Assembly: GCF_003390395.1 (NCBI RefSeq)
Contig: NZ_QUOV01000001.1
Span: 1,550,001 to 1,614,000, forward strand
Length of the DNA: 64,000 nucleotides
Direction: 5' to 3'
Source: Thalassotalea euphylliae
GTDB taxonomy: Bacteria; Pseudomonadota; Gammaproteobacteria; Enterobacterales; Alteromonadaceae
Part shown: in pieces, positions 37,760 through 47,385 of the stretch
How positions within the stretch are numbered: the stretch's first letter is position 1
How the letters are laid out: every line of letters starts with the position of its first letter
The notes under the pieces: generated by a model
Databases searched by the model: none
What the model was told of the DNA's origin: nothing
What the model saw: only the letters and a program-made list of their open reading frames with translations
Made by a program: the position numbers and the translations under genes

Positions 37760-40027
37760 ATGGAGCTGTTTCGACGCTTAAGTTTTGCCATGGCGCTATT
37801 GACCTTGGTAGGTTGTGGCGGTGGTGATGGTGGTCTAAGTTCAGAAGGTAACTCAGATCCTGATAATGGGGTCGGAAATCAAACGACTCCTATTGTGATA
37901 AGCCTTGCCCTTGATAACGATATTGTCTCTGCTGCAGCGCCAATTGCACTAACGGCAACTGTGACGCAAGATAACCAACCGGTTCCAAATAAACTCGTTT
38001 CTTTTATTGTCAGTGAAGCAACGCTAGCTTCATTTAGTCCAGAAAATGGTGCCGCATCTACTAATGCAGAAGGTATTGCGACCATACAGGTTGTTGTGGG
38101 AACACTTGCTGGTGCTGGCACAATCACCGCGTCTGTATTAAATGATGATGATTCCCAATCAACAGCAGACATAGTGTTCACTAGCCAAGGCGATAGTATT
38201 GGCAACGAAGGACCTGAAGTAACTAGTTTAACTTTGTTTGCCGACAGTCCTCAGATAGCGTCAAGCGGCGCGGGGGAAGTACAATTAACAGCCCTCGTTA
38301 AAGACAGTCGAAACAATTTGGTTGAAGGTGCGACGGTAAGCTTTGAAGTATCATCGGGCGAATTAGAAGTTGAAAAAGCAGAAACAGAAACCGATGGTCT
38401 TGCATCAGCTAAACTAACAACGCGAAATCCTGAAAATAGACTCGTTACAATAACAGCTTCAAGTGGCAACATAACTGATAGCGTACTGGTTCAAGTTGTT
38501 GGTACGGCCATTCAACTTAACGGCTCATCTGCATTAGCAATTAACGACTCTACCGATTATGTTCTAAATCTTAGAGACAGTGACGGCAATGGTATTGCTA
38601 ACCAAGTGGTTGATTTGTCAGTGGCAAATGGTTCATCTGCACAAATCGATATACCGTCAATGGTGACAACAGACTTTACCGGACAGGCTATATTTACCGC
38701 TACTGGTTTATCTGGCGGTACAAATTCAATTGTTGCAGCGGCACTAGGTGCGACTGAAAGCTTACAAGTTTCAGTGCAATCAGATTCATTTTTATTTACA
38801 GCCTTCGATAATAACAATGGTTCAGTTGTTAATCCGAGCAATGCCTTAGCCCCTGATGTTGGACTGTCAAAATCGGCTGATATAACGTTAACTTGGTTAG
38901 ATAACGGCACACCTGTTGCTGACGGCACAAGAGTTGATTTTACCAGCACTCGTGGAACGCTCTCAGCATTAAGTGGCACTACAGTCAATGGCCAAGTATC
39001 TGTTAGTGTGCAAGCAGACAATGCAGGCCCTGCTGTTGTTACTTTTACTGGCGGTTCAGGTGATACGGCACTAAGCAATCAAATCTCATTTGAGTTTGTT
39101 GCTGAAACGGTTGAAACGGTTGTAGCGCAAGCGTCTCCAGCCTCGGTAGAGCCAAATGGCGAGACTTCAGTTATCTCAGTCACACTGCGCGACCCTAATG
39201 ATAACTTGGTTAAAGGTAAGCTAGTTGACTTCACGTTGGACGACACCAATGGTGGCTCAATTTTCCCTGCTAGTGCAATTACCGATAGCAACGGCAGTGC
39301 TTCAACGGTATACACATCAAACGCGGTTTCTTCGCAAGAAGGAGTCTCGGTTACTGCAACCGTTAGAGATCAGCAAGACAAAGCTGACACAGTTAATTTA
39401 ACGGTTGCAGGGCGTGAGTTGTTCTTAACCTTAGGTACAGGTAACAATATCGAAGAATTAGATATTACTACCTATAACAAGCAGTACACGGTTTTTGCGA
39501 CAGACGCAGACTCTACGCCAGTTGATAATGTGACTTTAACTGTTACGGCAATTCCAGTCCGTTATTACAAAGGCTATTGGGCTCAATTATTTGACGAGTC
39601 AGGTAGTTTTGTTTCTTGGGTAACAACAGGCCGTCAACCTACTGAGGATGATCCAACCTTAACCTCGCCAATTTCGTGTATAAATGAAGATCGCAATCTC
39701 AACGGTATCTTGGACCCAGGTGAAGATACCAACGGTGACGGTATCTTAACACCGGGCAATATTGCAGCGGCGACAGGGCAAGTTACAACTGACGACCAAG
39801 GCCGAGCATTAATTGATGTGCTCTATCCACAAACTTATGGTTCGTGGGTTGATATTGAATTAGCAGTAACTACCCGAGTAACAGGTACAGAAAGCAGAGA
39901 ATTCACCATCTATACCTTACCGACATCTGCCGAAGATTTAACTGAAGAAGATGTCGTGCCACCAACGCAAAATGTTGGACTTAAAGGACCGTTTGGTGGT
40001 GTACAGAGCTGCTTTACCGACCAATAG
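37760..40027 (+). CDS. Ig-like-repeat surface lipoprotein
   Basis: A 755-residue lipoprotein. The lipobox LVGC gives an acylated cysteine at residue 20, followed by a Gly/Asp-rich tether. About five bacterial Ig-like domains (invasin/Big type, ~100 residues each) follow, with repeated patterns such as VTQDNQPVPNKLVSF, VKDSRNNLVEGATVSFEV, LRDSDGNGIANQVVDLSV and LRDPNDNLVKGKLVDFTL. Near residue 643 a calcium-loop-like stretch appears (DRNLNGILDPGEDTNGDG). The C-terminal ~180 residues are unlike the repeats. Such proteins are usually exposed on the outer membrane and act in adhesion or matrix binding. The role here is unknown. GGAGATGACAG precedes the ATG. It is monocistronic with its own terminator. 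Confidence 0.85.
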   Translation: MELFRRLSFAMALLTLVGCGGGDGGLSSEGNSDPDNGVGNQTTPIVISLALDNDIVSAAAPIALTATVTQDNQPVPNKLVSFIVSEATLASFSPENGAASTNAEGIATIQVVVGTLAGAGTITASVLNDDDSQSTADIVFTSQGDSIGNEGPEVTSLTLFADSPQIASSGAGEVQLTALVKDSRNNLVEGATVSFEVSSGELEVEKAETETDGLASAKLTTRNPENRLVTITASSGNITDSVLVQVVGTAIQLNGSSALAINDSTDYVLNLRDSDGNGIANQVVDLSVANGSSAQIDIPSMVTTDFTGQAIFTATGLSGGTNSIVAAALGATESLQVSVQSDSFLFTAFDNNNGSVVNPSNALAPDVGLSKSADITLTWLDNGTPVADGTRVDFTSTRGTLSALSGTTVNGQVSVSVQADNAGPAVVTFTGGSGDTALSNQISFEFVAETVETVVAQASPASVEPNGETSVISVTLRDPNDNLVKGKLVDFTLDDTNGGSIFPASAITDSNGSASTVYTSNAVSSQEGVSVTATVRDQQDKADTVNLTVAGRELFLTLGTGNNIEELDITTYNKQYTVFATDADSTPVDNVTLTVTAIPVRYYKGYWAQLFDESGSFVSWVTTGRQPTEDDPTLTSPISCINEDRNLNGILDPGEDTNGDGILTPGNIAAATGQVTTDDQGRALIDVLYPQTYGSWVDIELAVTTRVTGTESREFTIYTLPTSAEDLTEEDVVPPTQNVGLKGPFGGVQSCFTDQ

Positions 40028-40048
40028 TGAATACTTTTGATTGAAGTT

Positions 40049-40074
40049 AAAGCCCCAATAGGGGCTTTTCTTTT
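40049..40074 (+). terminator. Terminator of the Ig-repeat lipoprotein gene
   Basis: AAAGCCCC and GGGGCTTT pair around AATA and are followed by TCTTTT. Confidence 0.8.
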
Positions 40075-40225
40075 GATTAACACTACGAATTTAATTAACA
40101 CGACGAAAACTTTCTACTATCCAAGCTTAGTAATTTTAAAACTTATTGTTTGCTAAATTAGTACTTTAATTTATCGGTAAGCTTCTATAACTACACTTAA
40201 TAACAAACTACAATCAGCAACAACC

Positions 40226-40253
40226 TTGCTAAATTACTTAGTCTCTGTATAAT
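40226..40253 (+). promoter_or_regulatory. Probable promoter of csdA/deaD
   Basis: TTGCTA (40226-40231) and TATAAT (40248-40253) with a 16-bp spacer, followed by GCGCGCC. It would start a leader of about 200 nt before the helicase ATG. Confidence 0.5.
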
Positions 40254-40260
40254 GCGCGCC

Positions 40261-40457
40261 TCAATCTTTACTGCATTCGCTATTAACGATAACTAGCGCA
40301 GAAAATTGGTAGAGATTCCAAATTTCGTAGGGGTTATATCCGCCCAATAGACTTGCCTTGTTCAGCGAAAACGCTGTCCTTTCGAATGTGCCTCAAGTCT
40401 TCTTGGTGGTTTCCTCAAAGTTGTATCGCAGGACTTCCTGCCAAGAGATAAAAAATT
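40261..40457 (+). promoter_or_regulatory. Long structured 5' leader of csdA/deaD
   Basis: About 200 untranslated bases lie between the predicted start and the ATG. They contain small hairpins (AGCG-AAAA-CGCT at 40364-40375; GCAGGA-CT-TCCTGC at 40428-40441) and no other gene. The second hairpin lies close to the ribosome site (CAAGAGA). Long leaders are a known feature of cold-inducible mRNAs, including E. coli csdA; a similar function here is inference. Confidence 0.45.
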
Positions 40458-42227
40458 ATGAGTGAACAGAACAATGCCGTAACTGGCTTTGATGCGTTAG
40501 GCTTGCCTGAAAATATTCTTTCAGCCTTAAATAAGCTTGGTTTTGAATCAGCTACGGCTATTCAAGCCCAAACTATTCCGCCACTTTTAGATGGTCGTGA
40601 TGTACTTGGTGAAGCACAAACAGGTACGGGTAAAACAGCAGCATTTAGTTTGCCTGCACTTGCTGCCATTGACCCAAGTATTCGCAAACCACAATTAATG
40701 GTGCTTGCGCCTACTCGTGAGTTAGCAATCCAAGTGGCTGAGGCAATTGAATCGTTCTCTGCCAATATTAAAGGCTTGCGTGTTGCCACCCTATATGGTG
40801 GTCAATCATATGGTCCTCAATTCCAACAATTAGAGCGCGGCGCGCAAGTTGTTGTTGGTACACCGGGTCGTTTAATGGATCACTTACGTCGCAAGAGCCT
40901 AAAACTTAACGAGCTTAAGCTTTGTGTGTTAGACGAAGCTGATGAAATGCTTAACATGGGTTTCCTAGAAGACATTGAGTGGATCCTAGAGCATTTAAAC
41001 GATGATACGCAAATGGCGTTGTTCTCTGCGACAATGCCACCAGCAATCCGTAAAGTGGCTAATCGTTTCTTAACTGATCCTGAGCACGTAAAAATTGCGG
41101 CAGTGAAAAAAGCGAAAGCAAATATTGAGCAGTTCGCATGGAAAGTGAGTGGTATTAACAAACTAACTGCACTAGAGCGTATCGCTGAAACCTTTGATTA
41201 CGATGCCATGATTATTTTTGTGCGCACCCGTAATGACACCGTTGAAGTAGCTGAAAAACTTGAGCGTCAAGGTTATCCTGCAGTAGCGTTAAATGGTGAT
41301 ATGAACCAAGCACAGCGTGAACGCACGGTTGATCAAATTAAAAATGGCCATTCGTCTATTTTAATCGCGACAGATGTGGTTGCTCGTGGTCTAGATATTC
41401 CTCGTATCGACTTAGTGATTAACTACGATTTACCGGGTGATAATGAATCATACGTTCACCGTATTGGTCGTACCGGACGTGCTGGTCGCAGTGGTACCGC
41501 AATTTCTTTTGTTCGTCCAAGAGAAATGTACCAATTACGTCATTACGAGCGTTTAACTTCTGGCGTGATCAATCCATTTGAACTACCTAGCATTCAAGAA
41601 ATTGGTAAAGCACGTATCGAAAAAACTCAACAACAATTGTTAGAAGTTATTGCGTCGAAAGAGCTTGACGGTATGCGCGCTATTATCGAGCAGATGGCAG
41701 ATACATCAGAAGTTTCAATGACTGATTTAGCTGCAGCATTGCTTTACTTAAAGCAACTAAAACAACCGCTTCAGCCAAAAGAAGATCCAAAACCTCGTCG
41801 TGAATTTGACCGTAACGATCGCAATGACCGTGGCCGTGATGGGCGTCGTCGCGATATGCGTGATGGTCGAGGTCAACGAGGTGAGCGCGATGGTCGCGGT
41901 GAACGTGCTCCGCGCAAAGCAAAACCAGTACGTAATGATATTGACTGGCAAACTTACCGCCTAGAGGTAGGTAAAGAGCACGGTGCTAAGCCGGGTGATA
42001 TCGTTGGTGCCATCGCTAATGAGATTTCATTGGATAGCAGCTACATTGGTGCAATTAACTTGCATGAGCGTCACAGCTTTGTACAACTACCAAAAGGTAT
42101 GCCAACGGCATCATTTAAGCAATTAAAGCGTGTTCGCATTCGCCGCCAAGCGTTAGAAATCTCGGTTGCTGATGCGCCAGTTGTCACTGAACGTCCAAAA
42201 CGTCGTGAGCGTCGCAACAACGGCTAA
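40458..42227 (+). CDS. deaD: Cold-shock DEAD-box RNA helicase CsdA/DeaD
   Basis: A 589-residue ATP-dependent RNA helicase of the CsdA/DeaD type, which aids 50S ribosome assembly and mRNA decay at low temperature. Motifs: Q motif (GFESATAIQAQTIP), Walker A (AQTGTGKT, residues 53-60), PTRELAIQ, DEADEML, SAT, and the motif VI region HRIGRTGRAGR. A central basic Arg/Asp/Gly-rich linker (around RRDMRDGRGQRGERDGR) precedes a DbpA-type RNA-binding domain (GKEHGAKPGDIVGAIANE) and a basic tail. The unusually long leader before the gene fits cold-shock control. It is monocistronic with its own terminator. Confidence 0.95.
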   Translation: MSEQNNAVTGFDALGLPENILSALNKLGFESATAIQAQTIPPLLDGRDVLGEAQTGTGKTAAFSLPALAAIDPSIRKPQLMVLAPTRELAIQVAEAIESFSANIKGLRVATLYGGQSYGPQFQQLERGAQVVVGTPGRLMDHLRRKSLKLNELKLCVLDEADEMLNMGFLEDIEWILEHLNDDTQMALFSATMPPAIRKVANRFLTDPEHVKIAAVKKAKANIEQFAWKVSGINKLTALERIAETFDYDAMIIFVRTRNDTVEVAEKLERQGYPAVALNGDMNQAQRERTVDQIKNGHSSILIATDVVARGLDIPRIDLVINYDLPGDNESYVHRIGRTGRAGRSGTAISFVRPREMYQLRHYERLTSGVINPFELPSIQEIGKARIEKTQQQLLEVIASKELDGMRAIIEQMADTSEVSMTDLAAALLYLKQLKQPLQPKEDPKPRREFDRNDRNDRGRDGRRRDMRDGRGQRGERDGRGERAPRKAKPVRNDIDWQTYRLEVGKEHGAKPGDIVGAIANEISLDSSYIGAINLHERHSFVQLPKGMPTASFKQLKRVRIRRQALEISVADAPVVTERPKRRERRNNG

Positions 42228-42271
42228 TTAAGATTAAAGCTTCATATGTAGCTTTACACAACAAAATAATC

Positions 42272-42310
42272 AAAAAGGTGCTGCTAGCTAGGCTAGAGCG
42301 CCTTTTTTAA
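42272..42310 (+). terminator. Terminator of csdA/deaD
   Basis: AAAAAGGTGCT pairs with AGCGCCTTTTT (one G-T pair), with an inner CTAGC/GCTAG pairing, ending in a T-run. Confidence 0.75.
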
Positions 42311-42334
42311 TGCTTTTCTGTCACGTTCAGCAAT

Positions 42335-42547
42335 AATACCAATTTCAATAAATACTTGCCCATTCTGGCTGGTTATTACACTCATTAACTGCGTTGTTAT
42401 TTTTGAAATTAGAACAACTAGTTACTTAAAAATAATGCCTTGCCTACATGGATGTAGTTACTTAGGTTTTGCTGGGAGCATAAAACCTGTGTTTCTGAGC
42501 GTTTTTCCTGCGCCATAATTGATCAACTAATTAATTCAATTGGTATA
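42335..42547. repeat. MITE-like palindromic element (about 210 bp)
   Basis: The ends are imperfect inverted repeats of some 35-40 bp beginning ATACCAATT (left end 42336; complement at 42538-42546). The interior holds further hairpins, such as CTACATGGATGTAG (42444-42457), and no coding sequence. A 13-mer, AATGCCTTGCCTA (42434-42446), is shared with the palindromic element near 54 kb. This is typical of small non-autonomous elements scattered in Alteromonadales genomes. Confidence 0.6.
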
Positions 42548-42661
42548 AAAATCCTGCCTTTGCTAATGCGATTTAAGCCATCTTAAACGCTCGTTTGTTT
42601 ACTTTCTTCAGTTAACTTATTTGTTCACTACCCAAGCCTAATCGGGTACTAAACATATTTG

Positions 42662-42679
42662 TGTAACCCTAACTTTACA
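42662..42679. promoter_or_regulatory. TyrR/PhhR-type operator upstream of hppD
   Basis: TGTAAC-CCTAAC-TTTACA matches the TyrR box TGTAAA-N6-TTTACA in 11 of 12 defined bases. It lies 172 bp before the hppD start. TyrR/PhhR regulators control aromatic amino acid genes, so the site fits the tyrosine-catabolic gene downstream. Binding is not shown. Confidence 0.65.
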
Positions 42680-42703
42680 GTGTCGCTACAGAGCCTATCA
42701 AGG

Positions 42704-42729
42704 CTGGCTAGATGTTAGCCAGTTTTTTT
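42704..42729 (+). terminator. Orphan terminator / possible attenuator before hppD
   Basis: CTGGCTA pairs with TAGCCAG around a short loop and is followed by seven T. No gene lies directly upstream, so it ends either a short RNA or the leader of hppD. Confidence 0.6.
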
Positions 42730-42851
42730 GCAAAACAGACGTATCACATGATTTACATCGCCAGATTTCGCTTAGCTACTGGCTATCTTCTCACCAGAGT
42801 TTTTCCATGAATAATAAAAGGAAAGGTACAACAGGTCACAGAGAGATAATA

Positions 42852-43895
42852 ATGAATGACGTTGCTAACCCACTAAAATTGTGTGGTATTGAATTTACAG
42901 AATACGCGACACCTGACAGCGATTTTATGGAAAAAGCGTTTTACGGTTTTGGCTTCTCGAAAACCAAAAAGTTTAAAGGGCGTGATATCGACTACTTTAA
43001 TCAAAACGATATCCATTTTTTACTGAACAATGAACAGTCGGGTTTTTCTAAAGAGTTTGCGAAAAGTCATGGGCCTGCAATTTGTTCTATGGGGTGGCGA
43101 GTAGAAGACGCTGAATTCGCGTTTGAACAAGCAATTAAACGTGGTGCTAAATCAGCAGAAAATGCCGCGAACAAGCTGCCATACCCTGCTATTTATGGCA
43201 TTGGCGACAGCTTGATTTACTTTATTGATCGCTTTGGCTTAGGCGGCTCAATTTACCAGCAAGATTTTGAAGATCATCCAGAGCCCGTTGAAGTTGAAGA
43301 CAAAGGCTTTAAAGCGGTTGATCACTTAACCAATAATGTTTACCAAGGGACAATGGAAAAGTGGGCGAACTTTTACAAAGAGGTATTTGGCTTTACGGAA
43401 GTACGTTACTTCGACATTAAAGGCGAGAAAACGGCACTTGTCTCTTACGCCTTACAATCGCCTTGCGGTAATTTTTCAATCCCTATAAACGAAGGTAAGG
43501 GTACTAATAACAATCAAATCGATGAATACTTGGATGAGTATAATGGCCCTGGCGTACAACACTTAGCGTTTATTACCGATGATTTGGTGAGCTCGTTAGA
43601 TAAAATAGATAGCGATATTATTGATACCTTGAATATTGTGCCTGAATATTACGATGATGTGTTTAAGCGCATTCCTTGGGTAAAAGAAGATCATAAACGT
43701 ATTCGTCAGCACCAGATTTTGGTGGACAGCCAAAAAGAAAATTCATATTTATTGCAAATATTCACCAAAAATATTTTTGGCCCAATTTTTATCGAAATGA
43801 TTCAACGAGTTGATGATAAAGGCTTTGGTGAAGGTAACTTTACTGCACTATTTAAATCGATTGAGTTAAACCAAATGGAGCGAGGCGTGCTATAG
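42852..43895 (+). CDS. hppD: 4-Hydroxyphenylpyruvate dioxygenase
   Basis: A 347-residue Fe(II)-dependent dioxygenase that converts 4-hydroxyphenylpyruvate to homogentisate in tyrosine and phenylalanine catabolism. The C-terminal vicinal-oxygen-chelate domain supplies the iron ligands H158 (VDHLTNNV), H237 (GVQHLAFIT) and E315 (FIEMIQR). The C-terminal family signature GFGEGNFTALFKSIELNQM is intact. I start at the ATG at 42852 (MNDVANPLKLCGIEFTEYA), preceded by GAGAGATAAT; an in-frame ATG at 42807 adds a non-homologous stretch. The gene stands alone; homogentisate dioxygenase is not in the window. A TyrR-type box upstream suggests induction by aromatic amino acids. The related hydroxymandelate synthase is less likely given the context. 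Confidence 0.93.
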   Translation: MNDVANPLKLCGIEFTEYATPDSDFMEKAFYGFGFSKTKKFKGRDIDYFNQNDIHFLLNNEQSGFSKEFAKSHGPAICSMGWRVEDAEFAFEQAIKRGAKSAENAANKLPYPAIYGIGDSLIYFIDRFGLGGSIYQQDFEDHPEPVEVEDKGFKAVDHLTNNVYQGTMEKWANFYKEVFGFTEVRYFDIKGEKTALVSYALQSPCGNFSIPINEGKGTNNNQIDEYLDEYNGPGVQHLAFITDDLVSSLDKIDSDIIDTLNIVPEYYDDVFKRIPWVKEDHKRIRQHQILVDSQKENSYLLQIFTKNIFGPIFIEMIQRVDDKGFGEGNFTALFKSIELNQMERGVL

Positions 43896-44463
43896 CTGTT
43901 TTCAGCTGACCCTTTCCAAATCTACAAAAGCTGGCGATGCCAGCTTTTTCTTTTTTATAGCTAGTCTTAGCAACTCACTTCACTATTAAATTAGTCGTAA
44001 TATCTAAACTTGCTGTTAATTTTTAGTGATACATTTAGCCACTTTTTACGTTATTTCAACTGTGGCGTTTTAAAAATTGAAATCTAACTTAAACGTTAAG
44101 AAACCTTAATTGGCTGGCACTTGGATAATGTTTGTTGGTTTTCTGGTTAGAAATCTTACTGATTCAATTTTATTATCAATCGCCTCTTAAGTTTTTCGGC
44201 AAAGTCGATTATGATGCGCGAAAACTGGTGGATATTATAGCTAAATAAGGCATTTACATAGGTCAAGTTGAATAAATGCTTGTCACCTTGCATATTTATG
44301 GATATATCTACTAATAATTATTTACACGATATTTAAGACAAACTTTATCTGCCTCGCGTCAAAGTTAGTCCAGTTGTAGCTCGCACACATCTTAACTTTT
44401 TCGACGGCGTTAAATCGCTTATACATAAAAATGTCGGCTGTCTAAGCAGGAATTAAAGAACAT
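43896..44463. other. hppD-topA intergenic region
   Basis: It begins with the hppD terminator (43926-43956). About 500 AT-rich bases follow, without a supported gene. A possible topA promoter is TATGAT at 44210-44215 followed by GCGCG, with only a weak -35 (TTAAGT, 44187-44192). That would give a leader of roughly 240 nt. AGGAATTAAAG precedes the topA ATG. Confidence 0.4.
43926..43956 (+). terminator. Terminator of hppD
   Basis: AAAGCTGGC and GCCAGCTTT pair around GAT and are followed by TTCTTTTTT. Confidence 0.88.
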
Positions 44464-47148
44464 ATGGCAAAATCATTGGTAATTGTCGAATCACCAGCCA
44501 AAGCAAAGACAATTAACAAATATCTTGGTAAAGACTTCGTGGTTAAATCGAGTGTCGGTCATGTACGTGACTTGCCTACGGGCAGTACCGGGAAAAAAGT
44601 CGCTACTAAGCCAGCGGCCGAAGTACGAAAAATGTCGCCTGAGGCCAAGGCTAAATACAAAGCCAAGCGTGACCGCCAAGCATTGGTTAATCGCATGGGT
44701 ATCGACCCAGAAAAAGACTGGCAAGCGTCTTATCATATCTTGCCAGGTAAAGAAAAAGTGGTCAGTGAATTAACTAAACTAGCCGACAAAGCTGACACCA
44801 TCTACCTCGCAACCGATTTGGATAGAGAGGGAGAGGCAATCGCGTGGCACTTAAAAGAGATCATCGGTGGTGACGATGATAAGTTTAAACGCGTGGTATT
44901 TAATGAAATTACAGAAAATGCCATTCAACAGGCGTTTGCTACGCCTGGTGAGTTAAGTATGCCGGGCGTTAACGCTCAGCAAGCGCGCCGTTTCTTAGAT
45001 CGTGTGGTCGGCTTTATGGTGAGCCCACTTCTGTGGAAGAAGGTCGCTAGAGGCTTGTCAGCAGGTCGTGTGCAATCAGTCGCAGTAAAGCTTGTGGTTG
45101 AGCGAGAGCGTGAAATCAAAGCCTTTATTCCGGAAGAGTTTTGGGAAGTTAGTGCTGACACAACCACAGCTGATGGCACGGCATTAACCCTAGCGGTTAC
45201 CCATGAAAAGGGTAAAGCGTTTAAACCAACCAATGAAACACAAACCATGGCGGCAGTTGCGCTACTTCAAAAAGCGCAGTTTGCGGTTGCTAAACGCGAA
45301 GATAAACCATCGAAAAGCTCGCCTTCAGCGCCATTTATTACTTCAACATTGCAGCAAGCAGCGAGTACTAAACTAGGCTATGGTGTTAAGCGCACGATGG
45401 GCTTAGCGCAGCGTTTGTATGAATTAGGTCACATCACCTATATGCGTACCGATTCAACCAACTTAAGTGCTGATGCGGTGAAGATGGCGCGTGATTTTAT
45501 TGCCGATGAATTTGGTGCTGATTACTTACCTGAAAAACCAAAAGTTTACGGTAGTAAAGGTAATGCGCAAGAAGCGCATGAGGCAATCCGTCCATCGAAC
45601 GTGAAATTAGAAGCAGCATTGTTAAACGGTGTTGATGCTGATGCGAAACGCTTATATGAATTAATTTGGCGCCAGTTTGTGGCTTGTCAAATGACAGCTG
45701 CACGTTACGACGTAACAACCTTAACCATAGGCGCTGGTGATTTTGACCTTAAAGCAAAAGGCCGCGTAATGCGATTTGACGGTTGGACAAGAGTTCACCC
45801 GCAGCTTAACAAAGGTGATGATAAGCATCTACCAGATTTGGCGGTAGGGGATACGGTTAATCTTGATAAGCTAGACCCAACGCAGCACTTCACAAAACCG
45901 GTTGCACGATTTGGTGAAGCGTCACTGGTAAAAGAGCTGGAAAAACGTTCTATCGGTCGCCCATCGACATACGCATCGATTATTTCCACCATTCAAGATC
46001 GTGGTTATGTGCGCTTAGAGAAAAAACGTTTCTACGCTGAAAAAATGGGTGAAATCGTCACTGATAGCTTGTCAGAAAGTTTTGAAAATCTGATGAGCTA
46101 TAACTTCACTGCGAACATGGAGCAAGAGCTTGATGATATCGCAGAAGGCTCAGCGCAATGGAAAGCTGTGCTTAACGAGTTTTATGCCAACTTCAAAGGC
46201 CAGTTAGAAAATGCTGATAAGCCATCAGAAGAAGGTGGTATGCGCAGCAACGAACCGGTACTGACAGATATTGATTGCCCAACCTGTGCTCGCAAAATGG
46301 GTATTCGCACGGCATCTACCGGTGTATTCTTAGGCTGCTCTGGCTACTCATTACCTCCAAAAGAACGTTGTACCACCACCATGAACCTTATTCCAGGTGA
46401 AGAAGCGGTAAGCGTGCTGGTGGAAGATGAGGAAACTGAAGCGCTACGTGCGATGCATCGCTGTCCAAAATGTTCAACGGCGATGGACAGTTACTTAATC
46501 GATGAAAAGCGCAAACTGCATGTTTGTGGTAATAACCCTGTCTGTGATGGCTACGAGCTAGAGCAGGGCGATTTCAAGATTAAAGGCTATGATGGCCCAG
46601 TGTTAGAGTGCGACCGCTGTAGCTCGGATATGGAGCTTAAATCAGGGCGCTTCGGTAAGTATTTCGACTGCACTAACAGTGAGTGTAAAAATACCCGTAA
46701 GTTGTTAGCTAACGGTGAAGCAGCGCCACCGAAAGAAGATCCGGTGCAGTTACCCGAGCTTCCGTGTGAAAAGTCTGAAGCGCACTTCGTGCTTCGTGAT
46801 GGTGCAGCGGGTATTTTCCTTGCAGCGAGCACTTTCCCGAAATCGCGTGAAACACGTGCTCCTAAAGTGGCTGAATTAAAGCGCTTTAGAGATAGAATTT
46901 CATCTAAGTTCTATTACTTAGCAGATGCGCCAGAGCAAGATCCAGAGGGCAACCAAGCCATTGTTCGCTTTAGTCGTAAAACGAAAGAACAGTATGTAAT
47001 GACTGAGGTCGAAGGTAAAGCGACTGGCTGGGTGGCTAAGTATGTTGATGGCAAATGGCAGGAAGAGCAGACTAAGAAAACCGCTGCGAAAAAAGCCCCC
47101 GCTAAAAAGGCAGCAACTAAAAAAGCGCCTGCTAAGAAAAAAGCTTAA
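44464..47148 (+). CDS. topA: DNA topoisomerase I
   Basis: A type IA topoisomerase of 894 residues that relaxes negative supercoils. The Toprim domain begins at [18 protein letters not shown] and has the acidic triad region [15 protein letters not shown]. The nucleophilic tyrosine lies in [13 protein letters not shown]. The gate region follows ([20 protein letters not shown]). Four-cysteine zinc ribbons begin at [16 protein letters not shown] and CDRCSSDM. The tail is a basic Lys/Ala repeat ([20 protein letters not shown]), a common nonspecific DNA-binding extension. It is monocistronic with its own terminator. Confidence 0.97.
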   Translation: MAKSLVIVESPAKAKTINKYLGKDFVVKSSVGHVRDLPTGSTGKKVATKPAAEVRKMSPEAKAKYKAKRDRQALVNRMGIDPEKDWQASYHILPGKEKVVSELTKLADKADTIYLATDLDREGEAIAWHLKEIIGGDDDKFKRVVFNEITENAIQQAFATPGELSMPGVNAQQARRFLDRVVGFMVSPLLWKKVARGLSAGRVQSVAVKLVVEREREIKAFIPEEFWEVSADTTTADGTALTLAVTHEKGKAFKPTNETQTMAAVALLQKAQFAVAKREDKPSKSSPSAPFITSTLQQAASTKLGYGVKRTMGLAQRLYELGHITYMRTDSTNLSADAVKMARDFIADEFGADYLPEKPKVYGSKGNAQEAHEAIRPSNVKLEAALLNGVDADAKRLYELIWRQFVACQMTAARYDVTTLTIGAGDFDLKAKGRVMRFDGWTRVHPQLNKGDDKHLPDLAVGDTVNLDKLDPTQHFTKPVARFGEASLVKELEKRSIGRPSTYASIISTIQDRGYVRLEKKRFYAEKMGEIVTDSLSESFENLMSYNFTANMEQELDDIAEGSAQWKAVLNEFYANFKGQLENADKPSEEGGMRSNEPVLTDIDCPTCARKMGIRTASTGVFLGCSGYSLPPKERCTTTMNLIPGEEAVSVLVEDEETEALRAMHRCPKCSTAMDSYLIDEKRKLHVCGNNPVCDGYELEQGDFKIKGYDGPVLECDRCSSDMELKSGRFGKYFDCTNSECKNTRKLLANGEAAPPKEDPVQLPELPCEKSEAHFVLRDGAAGIFLAASTFPKSRETRAPKVAELKRFRDRISSKFYYLADAPEQDPEGNQAIVRFSRKTKEQYVMTEVEGKATGWVAKYVDGKWQEEQTKKTAAKKAPAKKAATKKAPAKKKA

Positions 47149-47175
47149 TATCGACAAGCTTCTTGAATTTGACAA

Positions 47176-47205
47176 TAAAAACGGCCTCAATTGAGGCCGT
47201 TTTTG
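47176..47205 (+). terminator. Terminator of topA
   Basis: AAAACGGCCTCAA pairs with TTGAGGCCGTTTT as a nearly perfect palindrome ending in five T. Confidence 0.87.
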
Positions 47206-47322
47206 ATCGTAGACATAAGTCACAAAATAATCATTAATCGTTTACTGCAAACAACTTGGTGAAATAAAACTATTAACGGTTATTTTATCTAGAGCTTTTG
47301 TTAAAAAGCTAATTTCCAGACA

Positions 47323-47363
47323 CAAAAAAGCCGCGCCAAGCATTTGCTTGAGCGCGGCTTTTA
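47323..47363 (-). terminator. Terminator of prs
   Basis: On the minus strand AAAAGCCGCGC pairs with GCGCGGCTTTT, with an inner CAAGCAAATGCTTG helix, and ends in a run of six T. Confidence 0.88.
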
Positions 47364-47385
47364 ACGTCTTTAATGTTTACTGCTG

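Larger units (their letters stand above)
42548..42851. other. hppD upstream region
   Basis: This 304-bp gap between the palindromic element and hppD contains a TyrR-type box (42662-42679) and an orphan terminator-like hairpin (42704-42729), both listed separately. No open frame of useful length with a ribosome site was seen. Confidence 0.5.
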
